Source of the DNA: an uncultured Blautia sp.
GTDB lineage: Bacteria; Bacillota; Clostridia; Lachnospirales; Lachnospiraceae
Assembly (NCBI GenBank): GCA_900539145.1
Contig: UQAX01000006.1
Coordinates: forward strand, 13,697 to 77,696
Direction of reading: 5' to 3'
DNA: 64,000 nt
Position 1 is the stretch's first letter. Each line of letters starts with the position of its first letter. A model generated the notes under the pieces. That model was given only the letters and a program-made list of their open reading frames with translations. It made no database searches and was not told where the DNA came from. Below, piece after piece: positions 37,274 through 46,174 of the stretch. Both the position numbers and the translations under genes were made by a program.

Positions 37274-38392
37274 ATGAACAGAATAATGAAAAAGCTGTTA
37301 TGCCTTACAACAGCAGGTGTGTTAGGATTATCTGCATTGGCAGGCTGCGGAAGTAAAAAGATAGATGGTACAAAACCACTTTTAACAGGAAAAGAAGATA
37401 CGGTAACAGTTGGTACAGGAAATCTGGTACTTCGTATGAATCAGGTACAGATGATGTCCTATATGTCCATGATGGGCGGCGGCACAGCAGGTATGTGGGA
37501 GCAGAAGACAGAGGATGGAAAAACTTATGGAGAGCAGACAAAGGACAGTGTACTGGAACAGTTAAAAGCAATGATGCTGTTAAAAGAACATGCGGCAGAT
37601 TACAAGGTTTCTGTTTCTGATGAAGAAAAGAAAAGTATTGAAGAAGCTGTAAAAAAATTCATGGAAGCGAATACAAAAGAAACGATTGAAAAGCTTTCTG
37701 TTCAGCAGTCAGATATTGAACAGCTTTTAACATTGTTTACTTATCAGAGTAAAATGTATGAACCAATGACGGCTGATGTAGATACAAATGTAGAAGATAC
37801 AGAGGCTGCTCAGAGCGCAATTACTTATTGCAAGGTCAGCACAGCAGACAAGACAAACGAAGACGGAACAACAACACCTCTTACCGATGAGGAGAAAAAC
37901 GAGAAAAAAGCACAGGCACAGAGTGTTTTAGATAAGCTTTTAGCTTCTGATGACCCTGCTATGGCAGATGTAGATACTCTTGCAAAAGAAGTGGATGAGA
38001 ATTTAAGCGCTTTAGATACGACTTTTGGGGCAGAAGATACTTTGTTAGATGAAAAACTTCTGGAAGCTGCAAAAACACTGCAGGACGGACAGGTTTACGA
38101 AAGCGTTGTAGAAGGCGAAAATGCTTATTATGTAGTCAGAATGGATCAGGTTCTGGACAGAGAAGCAACAGATACCGAGAAAGAACGAATTGTAAACGAA
38201 AGAAAACAGGAAGCATATCAGAAGCTTTTAGACGAATGGAAAGAAAAAACAGAAATTACGGTAAACGAAAAAGAATGGAAAAAGGTGACTTTGTCTGATA
38301 ATGATGTTTATACATTGAAACAGCCGGAGACAGAAGAAACACCGGAAGAAGCCACAGAAGAAACTGAAAATACAGAAGGTACACAGGAATAA
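37274..38392 (+). CDS. Foldase-type lipoprotein (SurA/PrsA-like)
   Basis: This 372-residue lipoprotein has a signal peptide with lipobox LAGC (cysteine near residue 25), a SurA-N-like helical domain (about 75-190), a parvulin-like region with a long insert (about 195-320), and an acidic Glu/Thr-rich tail. It probably assists folding of exported proteins. The parvulin catalytic motif is not clear by eye, so it may be a chaperone only. The ATG at 37274 has AGGAGG upstream. It follows mfd, as PrsA-like genes often do in Clostridia. Confidence 0.8.
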   Translation: MNRIMKKLLCLTTAGVLGLSALAGCGSKKIDGTKPLLTGKEDTVTVGTGNLVLRMNQVQMMSYMSMMGGGTAGMWEQKTEDGKTYGEQTKDSVLEQLKAMMLLKEHAADYKVSVSDEEKKSIEEAVKKFMEANTKETIEKLSVQQSDIEQLLTLFTYQSKMYEPMTADVDTNVEDTEAAQSAITYCKVSTADKTNEDGTTTPLTDEEKNEKKAQAQSVLDKLLASDDPAMADVDTLAKEVDENLSALDTTFGAEDTLLDEKLLEAAKTLQDGQVYESVVEGENAYYVVRMDQVLDREATDTEKERIVNERKQEAYQKLLDEWKEKTEITVNEKEWKKVTLSDNDVYTLKQPETEETPEEATEETENTEGTQE

Positions 38393-38395
38393 AAA

Positions 38396-38472
38396 GAAGG
38401 AGTTTTCACTCCAAGTAATTATCCGGAATGTCGATACATTCTGAATATATACTTGAAGTGCAACTCCTTTAA
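38396..38472. terminator. Long bidirectional terminator hairpin
   Basis: AAGGAGTTTTCACTCCAAGT (near 38397-38416) is largely complementary to 38450-38470, with an inner palindromic section around CCGGAATGT/ACATTCTG. It lies between the convergent foldase and MATE genes and has A/T tracts at both ends. Confidence 0.7.
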
Positions 38473-39830
38473 TTTATCCTCTGTTTCTCCAATCCATGTA
38501 TCCAATCCGACTTTAAGAAGTAGATAAGGAAGGTGATAGAACTCAGCGTCCATGTCAGCGGATAAGCCCAGAAGATAACGTGAATATCAGGGATAAAGTG
38601 TACTGCCGCAGTGATATAGCTTACACGGATAATACACCAGCATATCAGCATGACGAACATGGGAACGGCGGATTTTCCTGCGCCTCGCAAAATTCCTGCC
38701 ATACAATGGGAAAAGGCAAGAAGAAAATAAAACAGCGCATCAATACGAGCCTGATCTGTTCCATAGGCAATAACCTGAGGGGTATCGTTAAATGCAGCCA
38801 GAAATTGAGGAGCAAAGAGGTAAATAATTACTCCAATCAGCTCAGCCATGGAAAGAGAGCAGATAACACCGAATACAGCTCCTTTTTTTGCCCTTTTGTA
38901 TTCTTTTGCCCCCAGATTTTGGCTGATAAAGGTAGTCAGCGCCATGGCAAAGCAAGTAATTGGGAGAAAAGCAAAGCCCTCTACTTTGGAATACGAACCG
39001 CAGCCTGCCATTGCCATTTGTCCGAATTTGTTAATGTTGGACTGAACCACTACATTTGCCAGTGAAATAATGGAGTTTTGCAGCCCTGCGGGCAGACCAT
39101 TGGAAATAATCTGGCGGAGCATCAGCCAGTCCATGCGAATACGAGAGGGATGTATTTTGTATTCTTCAGGACTCTTTAAAAGCTGTCTCAGACATAAAAG
39201 AGCGCTGATAAACTGAGAAACTACTGTGGCAAAGGCCGCTGCGCCTACACCCATACCAAATCCTGCTACCAGAATTAAATCCAGCACAATGTTAATAATA
39301 GAGGATATAATTAAGTAAATTAAAGGATGTTTGCTGTCTCCCACGGACTGAAGGATTCCCACAAGGAAATTATACATAACAAAAGCTAAAGAACCGCAGA
39401 AATAAATACGGAAATAGGTGACGGAATTTGGCAGGACTTCAGCCGGAGTTCCCATCATTACTAAAATCTGTGGCGCTGCCACCACACCTACGATAGTCAG
39501 TAAAATTCCTGACACAATACCGAGAGCTACAATAGTATGAATAGCTCTCTGAACTAAATCAAATTTTTTTGCACCGAAATATTTTGCAACGACAACACCT
39601 GCCCCAATGGCAATACCATTGAAAAATCCCACCATAAGAAAAATCAGATTTCCGGATGAGCTTACGGCTGCCAGAGCGCTGCTTCCCAGATAATTTCCTA
39701 CGATTAAGGAGTCGGCAGTATTGTAAAGCTGTTGAAATAAATTACCGAAAAACAGGGGGACGGCAAATGCAATGATTTTCTTCCAGATAGGACCGCTTGT
39801 CATAAGAGTTGCTGAAGAACGATTGTCCAT
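38469..39830 (-). CDS. MATE family multidrug efflux transporter
   Basis: This 453-residue protein has about 12 TM segments and MATE family sequence features (PLFFGNLFQQLYNTADSLIVGNYLGSSALAAV; repeated in the second half around PAGLQNSIISLANVVVQSNIN). It uses an ion gradient to export cationic compounds; the actual substrate is unknown. GGAGG precedes the ATG on the minus strand. Monocistronic, no adjacent regulator. Confidence 0.93.
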   Translation of the reverse strand: MDNRSSATLMTSGPIWKKIIAFAVPLFFGNLFQQLYNTADSLIVGNYLGSSALAAVSSSGNLIFLMVGFFNGIAIGAGVVVAKYFGAKKFDLVQRAIHTIVALGIVSGILLTIVGVVAAPQILVMMGTPAEVLPNSVTYFRIYFCGSLAFVMYNFLVGILQSVGDSKHPLIYLIISSIINIVLDLILVAGFGMGVGAAAFATVVSQFISALLCLRQLLKSPEEYKIHPSRIRMDWLMLRQIISNGLPAGLQNSIISLANVVVQSNINKFGQMAMAGCGSYSKVEGFAFLPITCFAMALTTFISQNLGAKEYKRAKKGAVFGVICSLSMAELIGVIIYLFAPQFLAAFNDTPQVIAYGTDQARIDALFYFLLAFSHCMAGILRGAGKSAVPMFVMLICWCIIRVSYITAAVHFIPDIHVIFWAYPLTWTLSSITFLIYFLKSDWIHGLEKQRIN

Positions 39831-39924
39831 AGTTGTAATGCCTCCGTTTTGATACTATAATAAATAATCATATAATTAAGTATAAAGTTAGTGTAAGAGA
39901 AAAGCAAGTATTGAGGAGAAAAAT

Positions 39925-41199
39925 ATGTTCATATCAGATTTGCATATACATTCTAAATTTTCCAGAGCAACCAGTAAGGACTGCGATTTGGAGCATTTGG
40001 AAATGTGGGCACGAAAAAAGGGAATACAGATTTTAGGTACAGGAGATTTTACCCACCCTGTTTGGCAGGAGGAAATGAGAGAAAAATTAGAACCTGCCGA
40101 TGACGGTCTTTATCGTTTGAAGAAAGAATACCGAATTTCAGACGGATTTGTGCCGGACACCATAACACCCAGATTTGCAGTTACAGGCGAAATAAGCTCT
40201 ATTTATAAAAAGAATGGAAAGACGAGACGAGTTCACAGTCTGCTTATACTTCCTAGTTTAGAGAAAGCACAGAAACTATCGGAAAAATTAGAAAAAATCG
40301 GAAATCTTCATTCTGACGGACGTCCCATTTTAGGTTTGCCGTGCAAAGATTTGTTGGAAATGCTTCTTGAGACCACGGAAAAAGGAATTTATGTACCGGC
40401 GCATATCTGGACACCACATTTTTCCATGATGGGAGCATTCTCTGCGTTTTCGTCTTTGGAGGAGTGCTTTGAAGAATTATCGCCGTATATTCATGCAGTG
40501 GAAACAGGCTTGTCCTCTGATCCTGCTATGAATTGGAGAGTCCCGGCTCTTGAGAAGATGCAGCTTATTTCTAATTCTGATGCACATTCCCCGTCAAAAT
40601 TGGGAAGAGAAGCCAATTTAATGGAAATAGAGATGTCTTATGGCGGTTTGGAAAAAGCAATTCAGACAGGAGAGGGACTTTTAGGAACCATAGAATTTTA
40701 TCCTGAGGAGGGAAAATATCACCTTGACGGTCATAGGAAATGTCAAGTCTGCCTAACGCCAAAGCAGACAAAGGAACAGGGAGGAATATGCCCTGTGTGC
40801 GGGAAAAAACTCACCGTAGGCGTACTGCATAGAATAGAAGAACTGGCTGACAAAGAAGAAGGATATGTAAAAGCAGGAGCAAAGCCTTTTGAAAAATTAG
40901 TGCCTTTAATAGAAATTATTGCGGAAGATATGGGATATTCCACTGCCTCTAAAAAAGTCTTTGAGAAATATCAGCAGGCTTTATTAAAGCTGGGTACAGA
41001 ATTTGAAATTTTAAGAGAAGTCCCTTTGGAGGATATTAAAAGGCAGATGGGAGAAAAGATTGCAGAGGGAATTTCTCATATTCGAAAAGGAGAAGTACAG
41101 TGTATTCCGGGCTTTGACGGGGAATACGGAAAGATAAAGGTCATGGGACTTAAATATACGGGAAAGATTACGGCAGAAGAAGTACCGTGGGGAAATTAA
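39925..41199 (+). CDS. Endonuclease Q-like PHP domain protein
   Basis: This 424-residue protein matches the TIGR00375/EndoQ group. It has an N-terminal PHP metal motif (DLHIHSKFS), GTGDFTHP, a central SNSDAHSPSKLGREAN motif, and a CxxC...CxxC zinc-binding module (CQVC near 273, CPVCGKKL near 292). A C-terminal helical region follows. Archaeal and some Bacillus homologues cut DNA 5' to deaminated bases; activity here is inferred from architecture. It is encoded alone with its own GAGGAG site. Confidence 0.85.
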   Translation: MFISDLHIHSKFSRATSKDCDLEHLEMWARKKGIQILGTGDFTHPVWQEEMREKLEPADDGLYRLKKEYRISDGFVPDTITPRFAVTGEISSIYKKNGKTRRVHSLLILPSLEKAQKLSEKLEKIGNLHSDGRPILGLPCKDLLEMLLETTEKGIYVPAHIWTPHFSMMGAFSAFSSLEECFEELSPYIHAVETGLSSDPAMNWRVPALEKMQLISNSDAHSPSKLGREANLMEIEMSYGGLEKAIQTGEGLLGTIEFYPEEGKYHLDGHRKCQVCLTPKQTKEQGGICPVCGKKLTVGVLHRIEELADKEEGYVKAGAKPFEKLVPLIEIIAEDMGYSTASKKVFEKYQQALLKLGTEFEILREVPLEDIKRQMGEKIAEGISHIRKGEVQCIPGFDGEYGKIKVMGLKYTGKITAEEVPWGN

Positions 41200-41205
41200 A
41201 AAATA

Positions 41206-41270
41206 GAGCATTACTTTTAGATATATCGAGAATATTTCTGATAATGGGTTAAAGTAATGCTCCATTTTTT
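41206..41270. terminator. Terminator between EndoQ-like and TSCPD genes
   Basis: GAGCATTACTTT (41206-41217) pairs perfectly with AAAGTAATGCTC (41251-41262), followed by a T-run. The A-rich left flank allows use by the convergent gene as well. Confidence 0.75.
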
Positions 41271-41296
41271 ATGCTTAATTTTTTTAAGGAAAATGA

Positions 41297-41539
41297 TTAA
41301 GCTCTGGCTTCTTCCAAAGCTCTTGCCAACTGGTCAGGGCAGGAAGTGCCTCTGCCGTTGCAGTCTGTTCCTTTTAATCTTTGGATAACATCATCCACTT
41401 TCATTCCCTGAACAAGGCTTGCAATTCCCTGTGTATTTCCGTTGCAGCCACCGTTGAATTTTACGGATTTTACAACATCACCTTCAATTTCGAATTCGAT
41501 AGAGCGTGAACATACGCCTTTTGTTTTATATACAGCCAT
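41297..41539 (-). CDS. TSCPD domain protein (TIGR03905)
   Basis: This 80-residue protein of the TIGR03905 group contains conserved cysteines (CSRSIEFEIEG, NGGCNGNTQGI) and the name-giving TSCPDQLARAL near the C-terminus. It resembles the C-terminal domain of some ribonucleotide reductases, but the free-standing protein's role is unknown. GGAGG precedes the ATG. A promoter is visible at 41575-41603 on the minus strand. Confidence 0.9.
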   Translation of the reverse strand: MAVYKTKGVCSRSIEFEIEGDVVKSVKFNGGCNGNTQGIASLVQGMKVDDVIQRLKGTDCNGRGTSCPDQLARALEEARA

Positions 41540-41574
41540 CTTAAAATCCTCCTTTGTTTGTTTCTTCAGTGTGA

Positions 41575-41603
41575 ATTATAGCATGACTGAAAAAAAACGT
41601 AAA
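41575..41603 (-). promoter_or_regulatory. Promoter of the TSCPD gene
   Basis: On the minus strand TTTACG (41603-41598) and TATAAT (41580-41575) are 17 bp apart, 36 bases before the start codon. Confidence 0.55.
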
Positions 41604-41688
41604 GACAAAGAAACAACTGGCAACGAAGGAAAGATTATGTTAAAGTGAAAGGCAGAGAACAATATTTTACAGGAAAGGTGAATGGATT

Positions 41689-42387
41689 ATGAATATGATT
41701 GGAATTATCGGCGCTATGGAAGAAGAAGTAGAGCTGTTAAAAGAAAAAATGACAGATACAGTAATTGTGGAAAAAGCAGGAATGAAGTTTGTAAAAGGAA
41801 ACTTGAAAGGTCAGACTGCTGTTGTGGTTCGCTCCGGCATTGGTAAGGTAAATGCTGGTATTTGTACACAGATTTTAGCAGATGAATTTCAGGTTGAAGC
41901 TGTAATTAACACAGGAATAGCAGGTTCTTTAAAGGCAGAAATCAATATCGGTGATATTGTGTTGTCCACAGATACCATGCAGCACGATGTAGATGCCAGA
42001 GAATTCGGATATCCTCTGGGACAGATACCTCGTATGGAAACACTGGCATTTGGGGCAGATGAGAATTTAAGAAAGTTGGCAAAGGAAGTGTGCGAAGAAG
42101 TTAATCCTGATATTCAGGTATTTGAAGGGCGTGTTGCCAGCGGTGACCAGTTCGTAGCAGATAAAGAAACAAAGGAAAAAATTATTGAAAACACACAGGC
42201 GTACTGTACGGAAATGGAAGGGGCTGCCATTGGTCAGGCTGCATATTTAAACAAAATTCCGTATTTAGTAATCCGTGCCATTTCCGACAAGGCAGATGAC
42301 AGCGCACACGTAGATTACCCAACCTTTGAAAGACAGGCAATCCGCCATACGGTAAACCTTGTCAGCAGCATGATGGAGAGAATGTAA
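41689..42387 (+). CDS. mtnN: 5'-methylthioadenosine/S-adenosylhomocysteine nucleosidase
   Basis: This 232-residue enzyme hydrolyses MTA and SAH, recycling the products of methylation and polyamine synthesis. Motifs: GIIGAMEEEVELL with the catalytic Glu near 12-14, VVRSGIGKVNAG, INTGIAGSL, CTEMEGAAIGQAA near 178-190, and AISDKADD with the catalytic Asp near 204. Length is typical. ATGs at 41689 and 41695 are both possible starts. Confidence 0.95.
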   Translation: MNMIGIIGAMEEEVELLKEKMTDTVIVEKAGMKFVKGNLKGQTAVVVRSGIGKVNAGICTQILADEFQVEAVINTGIAGSLKAEINIGDIVLSTDTMQHDVDAREFGYPLGQIPRMETLAFGADENLRKLAKEVCEEVNPDIQVFEGRVASGDQFVADKETKEKIIENTQAYCTEMEGAAIGQAAYLNKIPYLVIRAISDKADDSAHVDYPTFERQAIRHTVNLVSSMMERM

Positions 42388-42536
42388 AGGAATTAGCTGC
42401 ATAAACTGTCACTTCAGGCAGGGATTTGTCGAGCGAATTTTGTTTCCAAAAACAGGCAGGTGCTATATAATAGAGTTCATAGAGAAAAAGAGACGCAGAG
42501 CATAAAACAGCTATGCGCCGAATATGAGGAGGAGCT

Positions 42537-43256
42537 ATGGAGTACCTGATTTTTTATTATGGGACATGCCTGATGGGGCTTGTCAGCATTATCAGTATGC
42601 TGGCAATTTACACAAGTAACAAGAGGGTTTTGAAGGAGTCGAAAAACCCGGCACAAGCAAAAGAGAAATGGACAGCCAATTTTATTGCAGAACATCAAAA
42701 GCTGTTAAAAGATAACATACAGATACATAACCCGGCAGTTTATGTAATGAAACGCATGAGAGGACGAAAGATAGGACCGTGGAGTATGCACCAGATAAAG
42801 GGCATTTCATGGATTACTTTATGCCTCTCATTTTTATTTGCAGGGGGACAGTTCTTTCTTTTGGGAGAAGGCAGAAATCAGGTTGTAACCCTTTTGCCGT
42901 TTAAGGTAGAGCTTCCTGCCATGAGTCTTACGGTATTTACCGCTATCGGGCTTGGAATTGTACTTTTAGGGCTGAAAATATTAACAGGGACAGGGTATCA
43001 TGAGGAAGAAATTGAAACAAACCTGTTAGACTATGTGGAAAATCGCTGTAAAGAGCCTGTAAAAGCCGTTCCCCAAAAGAAAGCGGCAAAATCGGTTGAA
43101 AATCCGAAAAAAGATGAGGTTTTAAAACAGATTGAGCAAGGGATTTTAGAGACGGCTGCCACAGACACCCGCTATGCGCATTTGCTGGACAAAGAAGAAA
43201 AAGCCATTGTCAAAGATGTGGTAAAGGAATTTTTGGCGGGAAGCCAGAAGAAATAA
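42537..43256 (+). CDS. Membrane protein of unknown function
   Basis: This 239-residue protein has one N-terminal TM (about 5-25), two central TM segments (about 88-108 and 128-150), and a Lys/Glu-rich cytosolic C-terminus with a short helical domain. GGAGGAG precedes the ATG. No family recognised. It is followed by a strong terminator, so it is probably monocistronic. Confidence 0.7.
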   Translation: MEYLIFYYGTCLMGLVSIISMLAIYTSNKRVLKESKNPAQAKEKWTANFIAEHQKLLKDNIQIHNPAVYVMKRMRGRKIGPWSMHQIKGISWITLCLSFLFAGGQFFLLGEGRNQVVTLLPFKVELPAMSLTVFTAIGLGIVLLGLKILTGTGYHEEEIETNLLDYVENRCKEPVKAVPQKKAAKSVENPKKDEVLKQIEQGILETAATDTRYAHLLDKEEKAIVKDVVKEFLAGSQKK

Positions 43257-43283
43257 GAGAATGAAAACTAATAAAAAATAATG

Positions 43284-43334
43284 GGAAACCTTCTTTGGTG
43301 AAAATTTGCCAGAGAAGGTTTTCTGATTTTTTCA
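43284..43334 (+). terminator. Terminator after the membrane protein gene
   Basis: AAACCTTCTTTGG (43286-43298) pairs with CCAGAGAAGGTTT (43309-43321) with one mismatch, followed by a T-rich stretch. Confidence 0.75.
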
Positions 43335-43418
43335 TAAGAAACAGCATAAAAAGTACATGACAGAACACGAAAAAAGTGCTAAGATGGAAAGAATAAAAAT
43401 TTTGGAAGGAATGAGAAT

Positions 43419-44291
43419 ATGGAACAGGAAAAAAAGACAGCAATGCGGGTATCGGCAGTTACCATTGTGTGGAATGTTATCCTTTCTATTTTTAAATTGA
43501 TAGCAGGTATTGTAGGACATTCGGGAGCAATGATTTCTGATGCAGTTCATTCTGCTTCTGATGTATTTAGCACTATTATTGTAATTTTAGGAATTAATAT
43601 TGCCAGTAAGCAGTCAGATGACGACCATCAGTACGGTCATGACCGACTGGAATGTGTGGCGGCAATTTTATTGGCGGTTGTGCTGTTTGCCACAGGTATT
43701 GGCATTGGTATCGGAGGTATTAACAAGATTATTGAGGGTACGGCAGGAAAAGATGAAATCCCCGGAATGATTGCCCTGATTGCAGCGGTTGCTTCTATTG
43801 TGGTGAAGGAAGGAATGTTTTGGTATACCAGAAGCGCTGCTAAGAAAATAAATTCCGGCGCTTTGATGGCAGATGCGTGGCATCACCGCTCGGATGCTTT
43901 ATCTTCCGTTGGCGCTCTTATTGGTATCGGCGGCGCACGTCTGGGATTTCCGGTATTAGACCCGATTGCCAGTGTAATTATCTGTGTGTTTATTGTGAAA
44001 GCAGCTTACGATATTTTTAAAGATGCCATCGATAAAATGGTAGATAAATCTTGTGATGAAGAAACAGAAGAAAAAATGCGTCGGTTAATTGAAGAACAGC
44101 AGGGAGTTTTAAAAGTGGATGTACTGCGCACCAGATTGTTTGGGGCAAAGATGTATGTGGATATTGAGATTGCCGCAGATGGAGACATTACCCTGAGAGA
44201 AGGGCATGAAATAGCACAGGCTGTTCACGATAAGGTGGAGGAAGAATTTCCGCTGGTGAAACACTGTATGGTGCATGTAAATCCGTTGTAA
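43419..44291 (+). CDS. Cation diffusion facilitator transporter
   Basis: This 290-residue CDF exporter of divalent metals (zinc, iron, manganese or cobalt) has about six TM segments. The metal-site motifs HSASD near 41-45 in TM2 and HHRSDALSS near 154-162 in TM5 match the two conserved H/D pairs. A C-terminal cytosolic domain ends with HCMVHVNP. Metal specificity is not decided by eye. The next gene starts 13 bp downstream. Confidence 0.93.
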   Translation: MEQEKKTAMRVSAVTIVWNVILSIFKLIAGIVGHSGAMISDAVHSASDVFSTIIVILGINIASKQSDDDHQYGHDRLECVAAILLAVVLFATGIGIGIGGINKIIEGTAGKDEIPGMIALIAAVASIVVKEGMFWYTRSAAKKINSGALMADAWHHRSDALSSVGALIGIGGARLGFPVLDPIASVIICVFIVKAAYDIFKDAIDKMVDKSCDEETEEKMRRLIEEQQGVLKVDVLRTRLFGAKMYVDIEIAADGDITLREGHEIAQAVHDKVEEEFPLVKHCMVHVNPL

Positions 44292-44304
44292 AAGGAGGAT
44301 GCCA

Positions 44305-45891
44305 ATGAAAGCATATCAGTTAAAAATACAAATTAAAAATTCGCACCCGCCTATTTGGCGAAGAGTCATAGTGCCTTCCGGCATTACTTTTCAAGAACTG
44401 GCAGAAATATTGAATATCACCATGGGATGGATAGGATATCACATGCACTGTTTTGAGTTTTCTCGTTTGGGTATTTCTGTCGAGATGAAGTCTGATGAAC
44501 TGGATTTTTTTGAAGAGATGGATAATGAGAGTTTGGATGAGAAAGAAACCGTCATAGATACTCTTTTAGAGAGACAAAATAATTTTACTTATGTATATGA
44601 TTTTGGAGATAATTGGGAACATAAGGTTACTGTGGAAGAAATGATAGACGATTATAAATATTCTTATGCCAAAGTCTTAAAATATAAGGGAAAGACACCG
44701 TATGAGGACTGTGGAGGAATATATGGATACTATGAGATGCAAGATATTCTAAGTAATCCAAAACATTCTCAATACAGAGAAATAAAAGAATGGGTAGGAG
44801 CGCAACTTACACAGAAGTATGATTTAGAGGGGATAAATGAAGTATTAAGTGAGTTGGAATGTGAGGCTTCCGATGTAACTTTGAAAGAAATATTAACGGA
44901 ATATTCGAAATCAGATTTAGTTGAAATTGCAAAAGTACATCACTTATCCGGTTATTCGAAATATAAAAAAACAGAATTGGTGGAATTCTTAATAAGAGAG
45001 CTATTGAGTAAAGAGGTTATGTGCAGGTATTTCAGATTTTTAAGTGAAGATGAAATACAATTTTTGGAAAGTGAAAACACAATACGAAAAGTCTCTTTTG
45101 AAGATATGAGATACGCATATTTATTGGAAGGCGGCTATGTTGGAGTCTATGCAGACTTGGCAGATAGTATGTTTTGCCTGCCAAAAGAAGTAAAAGAAGC
45201 TTACCAAGAGAATTGCACAGGAGACTGGAAGAAGGAATGTCAGGATGTAGAGACGTTTCTGATGTATTTTAATGTGGCGGCAGAGCTGTATGGGATTTGT
45301 CCTGTGGAAAAAGCAGCGGAATTGTATAAAAGAGATACAGGACTGGAAAAGGATGAATTTTCCATTATGGCTTTTCTAAAAGATATTCCAGAGAACAAAA
45401 AATGTTTTGCAATGCAGGGCAGCCAGATTGTATTATCGTTGTATAAAGAAAAAAGTGAATACAACAGACTTCTTCAGGAACAGCAGGGAATGGATTTTTA
45501 TATTCCGTCAAAGGAAGAAATAGAATGTTTAGGTAAAAATGGTTATTTGCCCTTTGGAAAGAACATGGAGCAGTTAAAAGCGTTCTTTATGAAGGAAGGA
45601 AAAGAGGGCAAGGAAGATGCAGAGCTTTTGTGCCGAACCATTCAGTTTATTATTCGAATAGGCAGAACAATGGAAGAAATCTTAGAGATGTTGGAGAATA
45701 CCCTTTGGGAATATGAGGAAATGATGAATAATGACAGCATGAGAACCAGACTGTTTCATAAAATAGAGAACGCATGGAAAGAAACCAATACCGTTATAAA
45801 ACGAGGAAATGCAGAAAAGACAAAAATGTCGGCGGAGACATCTGATGATAAGATTATTTTATTTCCAAGGAAATTGCCTCCTACGAAATAA
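44305..45891 (+). CDS. Plasmid pRiA4b ORF-3 family protein
   Basis: This 528-residue protein has an N-terminal pRiA4b ORF-3-like domain (IQIKNSHPPIWRRVIVPSGITFQELAEIL; YVYDFGDNWEHKVTVE near 91-106). A short Rho-N/SAP-like helical segment (SKSDLVEIAKVHHLSGYSKYKKTELVEFLI near 209-238) follows, then an unrecognised helical C-terminal half. The ATG at 44305 is spaced 7 bases from AAAGGAGG; ATG 44299 is too close. The last about 11 codons and the stop lie inside a copy of the dispersed repeat, so the C-terminus was probably replaced by the insertion. Function unknown. Confidence 0.8.
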   Translation: MKAYQLKIQIKNSHPPIWRRVIVPSGITFQELAEILNITMGWIGYHMHCFEFSRLGISVEMKSDELDFFEEMDNESLDEKETVIDTLLERQNNFTYVYDFGDNWEHKVTVEEMIDDYKYSYAKVLKYKGKTPYEDCGGIYGYYEMQDILSNPKHSQYREIKEWVGAQLTQKYDLEGINEVLSELECEASDVTLKEILTEYSKSDLVEIAKVHHLSGYSKYKKTELVEFLIRELLSKEVMCRYFRFLSEDEIQFLESENTIRKVSFEDMRYAYLLEGGYVGVYADLADSMFCLPKEVKEAYQENCTGDWKKECQDVETFLMYFNVAAELYGICPVEKAAELYKRDTGLEKDEFSIMAFLKDIPENKKCFAMQGSQIVLSLYKEKSEYNRLLQEQQGMDFYIPSKEEIECLGKNGYLPFGKNMEQLKAFFMKEGKEGKEDAELLCRTIQFIIRIGRTMEEILEMLENTLWEYEEMMNNDSMRTRLFHKIENAWKETNTVIKRGNAEKTKMSAETSDDKIILFPRKLPPTK

Positions 45892-46075
45892 AGCAACAGT
45901 TTAGCCATATCAGCTCGAATTGGTGGTTTCACCACCTATACGCTGCAATGCAGCGCAAATTCTCGCTTATGGCAGAGCGCCATATACAAATCCAACAAAA
46001 TTGTCTTGTTGCAAGCAAGCTTGCCAATCCATTTTTGTGGATTTGTGCATGGCTGAACTGTTACGAAATAAAAAA
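45857..46075. repeat. Structured intergenic repeat with nested hairpins
   Basis: The left end (45857-45892) matches the hairpin at 10281-10316 (32 of 36 bases), and the right end repeats TACGAAATAAA. Inside, AACAGTTTAGCCAT (45895-45908) pairs with ATGGCTGAACTGTT near 46048-46062, enclosing smaller perfect hairpins: GGTGG/CCACC near 45922-45937, CGCTGCAATGCAGCG near 45941-45955, and ACAAATCC/GGATTTGT further right. No coding signal. It separates the pRiA4b gene from guaA. It may be a miniature mobile element or an ncRNA. Confidence 0.65.
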
Positions 46076-46092
46076 TATTAGAGAAATTTTTC

Positions 46093-46121
46093 TTGTAAAT
46101 CATCAAAGTCTATTTTATAAT
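46093..46121 (+). promoter_or_regulatory. guaA promoter
   Basis: TTGTAA (46093-46098) and TATAAT (46116-46121) are 17 bp apart, just after the intergenic repeat. No purine riboswitch fold was recognised in the short leader. Confidence 0.65.
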
Positions 46122-46174
46122 AGAAACCATTCTTGATAAAATATTTCAGAGATAGAGTGTTAGGAGGAAAAAGC

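Noticed and set aside
45948..46136. 62-codon frame across the intergenic repeat before guaA
   Set aside because: It lies within palindromic repeat sequence with no ribosome site and no protein-like composition.
46122..46174. Possible purine riboswitch before guaA
   Set aside because: The leader between promoter and start is only about 50 bases and shows none of the conserved purine-aptamer loops.
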